In this document: positions 26,895 through 34,438 of the stretch, piece after piece
How the letters are laid out: every line of letters begins with the position of its first letter
How positions within the stretch are numbered: the stretch's first letter is position 1
Origin: Aequoribacter sp049615385
GTDB taxonomy: Bacteria > Pseudomonadota > Gammaproteobacteria > Pseudomonadales > Halieaceae
NCBI RefSeq assembly: GCF_049615385.1
Contig: NZ_JBMZFL010000004.1
Strand: one strand, 5' to 3'
Length of the DNA stretch: 64,000 nt
The notes under the pieces: model-generated
What the model was told of the DNA's origin: nothing
Database searches by the model: none
The model's input: only the letters and a program-made list of their open reading frames with translations
Translations under genes and position numbers: made by a program

Positions 26895-27923
26895 GTGGCT
26901 GACGCGAAAACGATTTTGATTACGGGGGGCGCGGGCTACATTGGTTCGCACACCGTGCTGTGTTGCTTGCAGGCCGGTTATGATGTGGTTGTTATCGACA
27001 ATCTGAGCAACGGGCATCGCGAGGCGATCGAGCGAGTAGAAGCGCTGACACAAAGACTTGTTACTTTCGTGCAGGGCGACATTCAAGACGAGGGCGTTCT
27101 TGATCGCCTATTTTCAAGCCATGTCATCGAGTCGGTTATTCACTTTGCTGGCCTTAAAGCCGTGGGCGAAAGCGTACAAAAGCCGACCGAGTATTACACG
27201 GTGAATGTCGGTGGCACCTTGACCTTACTTGCCGCTATGGAGCGCGCCGAGGTTCGTAACATCGTGTTCAGCTCATCGGCTACGGTGTATGGCATAGAAG
27301 CGCCGACACCCTATCGGGAGTCGTTACCTCGCGGGACAACCTCCAACCCTTATGGTGCCAGCAAGGCCATGATCGAACGTATTTTGGAAGATTTGTGCGT
27401 TTCGAACCCTGAGTGGTCGGCGGTGAATTTGCGTTATTTTAACCCGATCGGTGCGCACGAGTCCGGTCGTCTTGGCGAGGATCCACAGGGCATTCCTAAC
27501 AATTTGATGCCATTCATTGCGCAAGTCGCAGTTGGTCGCCGACCAAAGCTGTCGGTTTTTGGTGGTGATTACCCAACGGCCGATGGCACCTGTCGGCGTG
27601 ATTATTTGCATGTCATGGATTTAGCTGAAGGTCATGTGCTGGCGTTAGATTATTTGGTCAACAGGGGCTCTCATGCATTTAACCTAGGTACTGGCACGCC
27701 CGTCTCCGTACTTGAGATGGTGCACGCTTTTGAGCGCGTAACAGGTGTTGCTATACCCTACCAAATTATCGATCGAAGAGCGGGTGATTTGCCCGAGTTC
27801 TGGGCCGATGCCGAGCTTGCTGGGAAGGTTCTGGGATGGGGCGCTAAACGCGATCTAGACGCCATGATGGCGGATACATGGCGCTGGCAATCGGCTAACC
27901 CTGAAGGTTTTGTAGGGCTGTAG
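26895..27923 (+). CDS. galE: UDP-glucose 4-epimerase
   Basis: GalE interconverts UDP-glucose and UDP-galactose for polysaccharide and glycolipid synthesis. The 342-residue short-chain dehydrogenase fold is complete: NAD-binding TGGAGYIGSH at the N-terminus, the Ser in FSSSATVYG, and the catalytic Tyr153-x-x-x-Lys157 pair. The start is GTG at 26895 with AGGTG just upstream; no in-frame ATG precedes the nucleotide-binding strand. It stands alone between the BCCT transporter and an M3 peptidase. Confidence 0.96.
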   Translation: MADAKTILITGGAGYIGSHTVLCCLQAGYDVVVIDNLSNGHREAIERVEALTQRLVTFVQGDIQDEGVLDRLFSSHVIESVIHFAGLKAVGESVQKPTEYYTVNVGGTLTLLAAMERAEVRNIVFSSSATVYGIEAPTPYRESLPRGTTSNPYGASKAMIERILEDLCVSNPEWSAVNLRYFNPIGAHESGRLGEDPQGIPNNLMPFIAQVAVGRRPKLSVFGGDYPTADGTCRRDYLHVMDLAEGHVLALDYLVNRGSHAFNLGTGTPVSVLEMVHAFERVTGVAIPYQIIDRRAGDLPEFWADAELAGKVLGWGAKRDLDAMMADTWRWQSANPEGFVGL

Positions 27924-28027
27924 ATTAACCGCTAAACGACAGATTCTCTCATTTGGTCGCTACAGGCTTTACCGGCCTTGCTAGACTGGGCATAGTGGTC
28001 GCGTTGATAACATTGGAGGAAGTCTAC

Positions 28028-30058
28028 GTGTCGGTAAAATCCATCTTACATTTTTCGGTACTGACTGCCGTGCTCGCACTCGGTGCGTGCGGCGATGCTA
28101 AAACACCTGAAGTGCCTGCGGCCATCGAGCCAGAACCAACAGTTTCTTTGGCTAAAGATGGTTGGGATTACGCGATGCCAGCCGAAGAACTGCGCGCATT
28201 GTGCGAGCAAACGGTCGCGACGGCAAAAGAGCAATTTGCGGCGATTGAAGGGGACACCTCGCCAGCAACGCTGGAGTCGGTTTACGGTGCTTACGAGACC
28301 ATGGGTACCAACCTCGAGCAGATTCAACACGCATGGTACATGAAGTCAGTACATCCTGATGAGTCGGTCCGGGACGCAGCTACTGAATGTACTCAGCTTT
28401 ACTCGGATTTTGCCTCTGGTATTGGCCTGTCGCGCGCTTTTTATGACCGTGTAGCGGCGATCGATACCGTGGGTTTAACCGATTCAGAGCGCCTAATGGT
28501 TCACAATCAGCTGCGCGATTTTCGCCAAGCCGGCGTCGACAAAGATGAAGCCACACGCGACAAAGTGCGGGCTCTCCGCAAAGAAATTACAGAAATTGGT
28601 AACCAGTTTGACAAAACCATTCGCGATGACACCCGTTATGTCGAGACGACCGTTGAGGCTTTAGACGGTCTGCCGCAAGATTATCTTGAGACACACCAAC
28701 CCGACGAGAATGGTGTAGTCAAAATTAGCACCGATTACCCCGACTATTTCCCGGTTATGCGCTACGGCCACAACGACGCCTTGCGCAAAGCTTTATCGAC
28801 AGCGCGGCTTAGTATTGGCTCTCCGACCAATGAGGAAAACCTTCAGCGTTTAATTGAAAAACGTCACGAGTTGGCCAACTTATTGGGTTACGACAGCTAT
28901 GCGGCCTATGCGATGGACGGCATGATGATCGCAACGCCTGAGAACGCAAAATCGTTTTTAGACGAAGTCGGCGTGGCCTTGAAAAAAGCTGCTGAAAAAG
29001 ATCTGGCGATATTGAAAGCGCGCAATCAAAAAATTGATCCTCAAGTCGGCGATGTTCAAGTTTGGCAAAGTAGCTATTTGTCGAACTTGGTTCAGGAAGA
29101 AGATTACGCCTTGGATTCCAAAGAAGTCCGCGAATATTTTCGCTTCGACAAAGTACAGCAGGGCATTTTCGATCTAACGGAGAGCTTGTTCGGGGTGGAT
29201 ATCGTGCCCTGGAAAACGCAAACCTGGCATGACGACGTTACCGCGTGGGAAGTCCGTGAGAACGGAGAGGCGATTGGTCGCTTTTATCTGGACATGCACC
29301 CGCGTGACAACAAGTACAAGCACGCTGCGCATTGGACTCTACGCTCGGGTGTCAAAGGCAAAACCATACCACTTTCAGGGCTGGCCACCAACTTCCCTAC
29401 AGGTTTGATGGAGCACAACCAAGTCGAGACCTACCTGCACGAGTTTGGTCACTTGTTGCATAACATGTTCTCGGGTACCCAAGAATGGTCTAGTATTACC
29501 GGTATGTCGATGGAGCGTGATTTTGTAGAAGCGCCGTCGCAGATGCTAGAAGAGTGGATTTGGGATCTAGAGACCCTACAGAGTTTTGCGACCAACGACG
29601 CGGGCGAACCGATTCCCGCCGAACTGGTCGAAAAAATGAATCGAGCCCGTTATTTTGCGACGGCGATGAACACAGCACAGCAAATCTTTTATGCGAACCT
29701 GTCATTAGATTTGTACTCGCGAGACCCTGCGTCATTGAATTTGCTAGAGTCCCTGAAAAGTCTGCAGGCAAAATATTCACCGTATCCCTATCTTGAGGGA
29801 ACGTACTTTTATAATAACTTTGGCCACTTGAACGGTTATTCTTCTAATTACTATATCTATCAGTGGTCACTGGCTATTGCGACGGATCTGTTCAGCCGTT
29901 TTGAAGAAGAGGGTATGCGCAATACGGATGTCGCTAAGCAGTACCGTGATGTTGTGCTGGGCTCTGCAGGCAGTAAGCCTGCTGCAGAGTTTGTTGAAGA
30001 GTTCTTGGGGCGCCCCTTCTCAACACAGGCTTATATTGATTTATTGAGCAATCTGTAG
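28028..30058 (+). CDS. M3 family zinc metallopeptidase, lipoprotein
   Basis: A 676-residue oligopeptidase. I start it at GTG 28028 with GGAGG upstream; this gives a lipoprotein signal with lipobox LGAC and lipid Cys21, so it is probably anchored to the outer membrane facing the periplasm. The zinc motif HEFGH is at 471-475, and the downstream Glu is in EAPSQMLEEW. M3 enzymes (thimet, Dcp, OpdA types) cut short peptides. Another M3 lipoprotein, Dcp-like, lies at 46763-48913; the two are paralogues with low similarity. A strong terminator follows. Confidence 0.9.
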   Translation: MSVKSILHFSVLTAVLALGACGDAKTPEVPAAIEPEPTVSLAKDGWDYAMPAEELRALCEQTVATAKEQFAAIEGDTSPATLESVYGAYETMGTNLEQIQHAWYMKSVHPDESVRDAATECTQLYSDFASGIGLSRAFYDRVAAIDTVGLTDSERLMVHNQLRDFRQAGVDKDEATRDKVRALRKEITEIGNQFDKTIRDDTRYVETTVEALDGLPQDYLETHQPDENGVVKISTDYPDYFPVMRYGHNDALRKALSTARLSIGSPTNEENLQRLIEKRHELANLLGYDSYAAYAMDGMMIATPENAKSFLDEVGVALKKAAEKDLAILKARNQKIDPQVGDVQVWQSSYLSNLVQEEDYALDSKEVREYFRFDKVQQGIFDLTESLFGVDIVPWKTQTWHDDVTAWEVRENGEAIGRFYLDMHPRDNKYKHAAHWTLRSGVKGKTIPLSGLATNFPTGLMEHNQVETYLHEFGHLLHNMFSGTQEWSSITGMSMERDFVEAPSQMLEEWIWDLETLQSFATNDAGEPIPAELVEKMNRARYFATAMNTAQQIFYANLSLDLYSRDPASLNLLESLKSLQAKYSPYPYLEGTYFYNNFGHLNGYSSNYYIYQWSLAIATDLFSRFEEEGMRNTDVAKQYRDVVLGSAGSKPAAEFVEEFLGRPFSTQAYIDLLSNL

Positions 30059-30070
30059 CCACCGCGTCTG

Positions 30071-30097
30071 CGCCCCTGCATTGCGGGGGCGGGTTTT
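30071..30097 (+). terminator. terminator after the M3 peptidase gene
   Basis: A 9-bp GC-rich stem with one G-U pair (CGCCCCTGC / GCGGGGGCG), a 3-base ATT loop, then GG and four T residues. Confidence 0.8.
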
Positions 30098-30113
30098 CTC
30101 AAGGCTAGTTCGT

Positions 30114-30266
30114 TCATAAGCGCTTCATGCGACGCCCTTCAGCCCCGCAGCGCTTAGAACAATAAATGACGTTGTCCCAGTCGCGTTTCCATTTAGCCCG
30201 CCAGGCAAACGGGCGCTCGCATACGGGACAAATTTTAGTTGGAAGGTTTAGCTTTTTGTGCGCCAT
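30114..30266 (-). CDS. DUF2256 small zinc-ribbon-like protein
   Basis: A 50-residue basic protein that is easily missed. It begins MAHKKLNLPTK, then has CPVC, RPFAWRAKW, VIYCSKRCG and a basic tail: a four-Cys (CxxC...CxxxC-type) mini zinc ribbon as in DUF2256. The start is an ATG at 30266, and only one base separates it from the stop of the DASH cryptochrome upstream, so the two are translationally coupled. DUF2256 genes are often found beside photolyase or cryptochrome genes; no function is established. A nucleic-acid or partner-protein binding role is an inference. Confidence 0.85.
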   Translation of the reverse strand: MAHKKLNLPTKICPVCERPFAWRAKWKRDWDNVIYCSKRCGAEGRRMKRL

Positions 30267-30267
30267 T

Positions 30268-31563
30268 TTAGCTTATCGGCCAATCGGCGGCGTCAGTGAC
30301 AAACTCGGGCTGAGGGCTACGATAGCCGTCCCACTGCGTAGTGAAGAGCCCTTTGGGGTCGAATTGCTCGGTTTGTTTATCGATATTGAAGTGCCGGCCC
30401 CCACGCGGATCACTACCTACCCCTGCTATGTATTGCCAATTGCCGTAGTTGCTGGCCACGTCGAAGTCGATGAGATGCTTCTCGAAAAACGCAGCTCCGT
30501 AGCGCCAATCAACACCGAGGTCGTGGATCAAACTGCTGGCCGCAATTTGACGGCCTCGGTTACTCATAAAACCTGAGCGTACGAGTTGGTGCATTAAGGC
30601 GTTGACCAGAGGGTAATTGGTTTCACCACGACACCAGCGGGTGAACTGGCGCGGATCGAAGGTGCGCAACTGTTTTTTGCGCGCCACGCCGTAGGGCAAG
30701 AACAGATGTACGCCATCGATTTGCGCGCGCCAGTAGAAAAATTCGCGCCACAGTAGTTCGAAGAACACCCAATAAGTCGAATCGTTAGCCACGAATTCAT
30801 TTTCGAATCGTGTTACCTGTTGCATGATCGTTCGGGGCGAGAGGGCACCTGTCGCAAGCCAGGGCGCGAGCGCCGAATAATTGTCTAACCCGTCGAGAGC
30901 ATTCCGTGTTTGCTTGTAGGTCGCAATAGCCTGTCGGTCAAAAATCCAGTGTTTAATTCGTCGCAGGGCCTCATGCTCGCCACCGCGATACGGAAACGTT
31001 GGGTGAGGGCGAGTGTTACTCGATGGAGTAGGGCCGTATCGCACTTCGGTCATTTTCGGTGGTAGTTGCTTAGGCGGCGCAAGTGGCTCTGCAATGGGTT
31101 GGGCTTCCATTTTTTTACGAAATGGTGTGAAGTGTTTGGGTAGATCGGCCAGATCAAAAGTGAGACCGTCTTCGTCGAAAAGGGTGTTGCCCCGCGTTAC
31201 ACTAACGGCACAGTTTAAGGCGTCTTGCAGTGCTTTGAGCGAGTTGTTTTCGTTGTAGGCCTGGGGACGCGAGGTGATGACGTGTTCAATGCCAAGCTCT
31301 TCTACCATCAGGGGTAGCACTTGTTCAGGATGTTGTACGCTGACAAATACGTCTTGTCCAAGTTCGCCAAGCTGATGCCTGAGATGCTCGAGAGTTTCGC
31401 TCAAAAATCGCGTTCGTTGCGCGCCCAGTCCCGTGAGGTTGCACCACGGTCTGGGTTTTGGCCAGCAGTAGACAATCAATAATTCGCTTGCCTGACTGGC
31501 CAGCTGAAAGCCTGCATGGTCAGCTAGGCGGAGATCGTTTTGTAACCAAAGTAGGGTGCGCAT
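30268..31563 (-). CDS. DASH family cryptochrome/photolyase
   Basis: A 431-residue flavoprotein of the Cry-DASH group. The antenna-binding N-terminal domain starts LLWLQNDLRLADH, and the FAD pocket is conserved: GGEHEALRR, WREFFYWR, SNRGRQIAASSL and the DASH signature NYGNWQYIAGVGSDPRGGRHFN. DASH proteins repair cyclobutane dimers in single-stranded DNA or looped duplex, and some have signalling roles. It is coupled to a DUF2256 gene downstream and divergent from an Old Yellow Enzyme gene over a 183-base spacer. Confidence 0.94.
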   Translation of the reverse strand: MRTLLWLQNDLRLADHAGFQLASQASELLIVYCWPKPRPWCNLTGLGAQRTRFLSETLEHLRHQLGELGQDVFVSVQHPEQVLPLMVEELGIEHVITSRPQAYNENNSLKALQDALNCAVSVTRGNTLFDEDGLTFDLADLPKHFTPFRKKMEAQPIAEPLAPPKQLPPKMTEVRYGPTPSSNTRPHPTFPYRGGEHEALRRIKHWIFDRQAIATYKQTRNALDGLDNYSALAPWLATGALSPRTIMQQVTRFENEFVANDSTYWVFFELLWREFFYWRAQIDGVHLFLPYGVARKKQLRTFDPRQFTRWCRGETNYPLVNALMHQLVRSGFMSNRGRQIAASSLIHDLGVDWRYGAAFFEKHLIDFDVASNYGNWQYIAGVGSDPRGGRHFNIDKQTEQFDPKGLFTTQWDGYRSPQPEFVTDAADWPIS

Positions 31564-31645
31564 AAAAGCCTCTGAGTTGATTCGTAGATACGCGTTAACT
31601 CAGGGCTCGGATTCTTATTACGAGTGCACTGCTCACGCGTTGATC

Positions 31646-31660
31646 GTCACAAATAGTGAC
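31646..31660. promoter_or_regulatory. inverted repeat in the DASH/OYE divergent spacer
   Basis: GTCAC, five bases (AAATA), GTGAC: a perfect 5-bp-arm palindrome in the middle of the spacer. It is a candidate operator for a dimeric regulator of one or both divergent genes. It is short enough to occur by chance. Confidence 0.3.
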
Positions 31661-31746
31661 TGTCGCAAGCTGACCGCGCGAGGCGCTTGGCCTTAACATC
31701 AAGAGCCCGTATGCTAATCGCTTTACAATAATGACTAGGAGTCACC

Positions 31747-32856
31747 GTGACTGACATAAGCTGCCTGTTTGAGCCCGTAACTTTGGGCAATTTAAGCTTG
31801 CCCAATCGTATTGCCATGGCGCCCATGACGCGCAATTCATCGCCCGATAACATCCCGACGGATGCAAACATCGAGTACTACCGCAAACGTGCCGCGGCGG
31901 GTGTGGGTTTGATCATCAGCGAGGGTACTTGTGTCAATCACCCGGGCGCTAGTGGTTACCCGGGTGTTCCTTATTTTTACGGTGAGCAACGTTTAGCCGG
32001 ATGGAAGCGAGTGGTCGAGGCCGTGCACGCTGAGGGCGGGAAATTTGCGCCACAGCTTTGGCATGTAGGTGCCGTGCGTAAAGCGGGGACGCCGCCCGAA
32101 GGCGATGTGCCGGGGTACGGTCCGTCTGGTATGAACGTGCCCGGCAAGGTCAATCGTCATGTCATGACTCAGCAGGACATTGACGACGTGATCAAGGCCT
32201 TTGCCGATGCGACGCGCGATGCTAAAGCGATTGGTTGTGATGCGGTAGAGCTGCACTGTGCACACGGTTACTTACCCGATCAATTCCTGTGGGAGGGTAC
32301 CAATCAACGCACTGATGAATACGGTGGCTCAATGGCAAATCGTTCCCGATTTGTGGTCGAGCTTATCAAAGCCTGTCGCGCGGCGGTGGGGCCCGACTTC
32401 CCAATTATCATGCGCTGGTCGCAGTGGAAACAACAGGATTACACGGTGAAGTTGGTCAAGACGCCAGAGCAGCTAAACGAATTTTTAATGCCTTTCGTGG
32501 ACGCTGGTGTCGACATCTTCCATTGCTCGACGCGCCGTTTTTGGGAGCCCGAGTTTGAAGGCAGTGATCTGAACTTGGCAGGCTGGACAAAAAAACTGAC
32601 GGGTAAACCCACCATCAGTGTGGGTAGTGTGGGTCTGAACGCAGACTTTTTGCCACAAGCAGGCGAAACCGCTTTCCGTGCCGCCGAACCGGCAAGTCTA
32701 GATGAGCTAATCACGCGTATTAGCAATGACGAATTCGATTTGGTTGCGGTGGGTCGTGCATTAATTGCCAATCCAGAGTGGCCAGCTATGGTTAAAGCCG
32801 GTCGTTTTGATGAGCTCGAGTCTTACGATTCTAAGATGCTAATGACGCTTAAATAA
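31747..32856 (+). CDS. Old Yellow Enzyme family NADH:flavin oxidoreductase
   Basis: A 369-residue FMN TIM-barrel reductase. The start is GTG 31747 with AGGAG upstream. It has the FMN strand PNRIAMAPMTR and the anion-binding pair His170/His173 in HCAHGYLPDQFLW, then RTDEYGGS, the universal OYE signature. It lacks the C-terminal iron-sulfur and FAD/NAD domains of 2,4-dienoyl-CoA reductase, so it reduces enones or similar compounds using NAD(P)H. It lies 21 bases before the class I photolyase on the same strand, and the two are probably cotranscribed. Confidence 0.9.
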   Translation: MTDISCLFEPVTLGNLSLPNRIAMAPMTRNSSPDNIPTDANIEYYRKRAAAGVGLIISEGTCVNHPGASGYPGVPYFYGEQRLAGWKRVVEAVHAEGGKFAPQLWHVGAVRKAGTPPEGDVPGYGPSGMNVPGKVNRHVMTQQDIDDVIKAFADATRDAKAIGCDAVELHCAHGYLPDQFLWEGTNQRTDEYGGSMANRSRFVVELIKACRAAVGPDFPIIMRWSQWKQQDYTVKLVKTPEQLNEFLMPFVDAGVDIFHCSTRRFWEPEFEGSDLNLAGWTKKLTGKPTISVGSVGLNADFLPQAGETAFRAAEPASLDELITRISNDEFDLVAVGRALIANPEWPAMVKAGRFDELESYDSKMLMTLK

Positions 32857-32877
32857 ACGGCCTAAAGGGGTGCCGTT

Positions 32878-34287
32878 TTGACAAGACATTTGGTTTGGTT
32901 CCGACAAGATTTACGCGTTTACGACAACACGGCACTCTGGCATGCCTGCCTTGACCCCGAAGTAGAAGTCATTGCCCTTTTTTGTGCGACGCCACAGCAG
33001 TGGCGTTTGCACGATATGTCCCCAGTGCGCGAGCGATTTTTATGGCGCAACCTAGCCGCATTGAAGGAGAGGTTAGGCGAGCTCAATATTCCCCTGATGG
33101 TCAAACATTGTCAGACCTTTGAAGACTGCGTGCAGGATTTGCCAACACTGTGCGAGGAGTTAGGCGTCACAAATCTTTACGCTAATTACGAATACCCTGT
33201 TAATGAGCAAAAGCGTGACAGAGTTATACGCGAGGTACTAGCGGACAAAGTCAGTTGCCACTGGTATCACGACTTTGGCATAAAACCACTAGGCCTTCTG
33301 ACGAAGACAGGTAACCCTTATACGGTATTTAGCCCCTTTAAACGCGCTTGGATAGAGCGTTGGCGAGCTGACCCTGCACCAATTTATCCTTCCCCAGAGC
33401 CTCGCCGCTGTTCTGCGGCTGTGCCAAGTAGCGATTTGCCGGCTGTCGATAAACAGGCAGTGGACCAGTTTTGGCCAGCGGGGGAAGACGCGGCCATGAA
33501 TCGTTTAGCGCATTTCTGTGAGGATCGTATCGACCACTACAAGGCTAAACGCGATTTACCCGCAGAGCCTGGTACCTCGGAGCTGAGTCCTTATTTGGCT
33601 GCCGGCGTCATTTCGCCGAGAGTGTGTTTAGACGCCGCCATAGGTGCCAATCGTGGTGACATCCACGAGGGTAGGCAAGGCCCAGATACCTGGATCAGCG
33701 AGCTCATATGGCGGGATTTTTACATTCATATCCTAGATACCTACCCCCGCGTATCAATGAACCGCTGCTTTAGAGTCGAAGGCGAGAAGATTCCTTGGCG
33801 CAATGCTCCCGAGGACTTTGCTGCTTGGTGTGACGGGCGCACGGGTTATCCCATCGTAGACGCCGCTATGCGGCAGTTGGTCCAAACAGGATGGATGCAC
33901 AATCGCCTGCGCATGTTAGTCGCGATGTTTCTCACTAAACAGTTACTCATCGACTGGCGCGAGGGCGAGCGCTTTTTCATGCAGCATTTAATCGACGGTG
34001 ATTTGGGTGCAAATAATGGGGGTTGGCAGTGGGCAGCGTCGACAGGCACTGATGCGGCACCGTATTTTCGGATTTTTAATCCGGTAACGCAGAGCCAAAA
34101 ATTCGATGCTTCAGGCGCATTTATTCGTCGTTTTGTGCCAGAGCTAGCGGAGCTATCGGATAAAGATATTCACATGCCCGCGCCGATAGTACTGCAGAGC
34201 CTCGATGCCGGTTACCCGGCACCTATAGTCGAGCTTAAGTTCGCGCGTGAGCGCTGTTTGAGCGCGTTTAAGTCCGTGCAAAAATAG
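32878..34287 (+). CDS. phrB: deoxyribodipyrimidine photolyase, class I
   Basis: A 469-residue cyclobutane pyrimidine dimer photolyase (E. coli PhrB 472). It starts with TTG at 32878; AAGGGG lies 7 bases upstream and no ATG or GTG fits the conserved MTRHLVWFRQDLR start. The FAD and DNA-binding parts are intact: GTSELSPYLAAGVISPR, WISELIWRDFY, WMHNRLRM and the DGDLGANNGGWQW segment that holds residues of the electron-transfer tryptophan chain. It uses blue light to split thymine dimers. It is the third photolyase-family gene in the window. Confidence 0.95.
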   Translation: MTRHLVWFRQDLRVYDNTALWHACLDPEVEVIALFCATPQQWRLHDMSPVRERFLWRNLAALKERLGELNIPLMVKHCQTFEDCVQDLPTLCEELGVTNLYANYEYPVNEQKRDRVIREVLADKVSCHWYHDFGIKPLGLLTKTGNPYTVFSPFKRAWIERWRADPAPIYPSPEPRRCSAAVPSSDLPAVDKQAVDQFWPAGEDAAMNRLAHFCEDRIDHYKAKRDLPAEPGTSELSPYLAAGVISPRVCLDAAIGANRGDIHEGRQGPDTWISELIWRDFYIHILDTYPRVSMNRCFRVEGEKIPWRNAPEDFAAWCDGRTGYPIVDAAMRQLVQTGWMHNRLRMLVAMFLTKQLLIDWREGERFFMQHLIDGDLGANNGGWQWAASTGTDAAPYFRIFNPVTQSQKFDASGAFIRRFVPELAELSDKDIHMPAPIVLQSLDAGYPAPIVELKFARERCLSAFKSVQK

Positions 34288-34438
34288 GTCGCTGTCAGCG
34301 CCACACGCGAATGCCCAGAGCGAGCTTGGGTAGAGGCTTTTCTCTAAGCGGCTGCATAGCGGCCTTGCTAAAAAGGCTTTTAGGTACGCCGCCTGTTGCT
34401 AGCGCGCCCTTGGGCGTTTGCTGGTACCCCGTATTGTG

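Noticed and set aside
34295..34438. Forty-six in-frame sense codons after the DUF3604 stop, suggesting readthrough or a recoded TGA
   Set aside because: The protein already ends where the family usually ends (WYTPD), there is no recoding hairpin I can see, and an open run of this length has a fair chance of arising at random.
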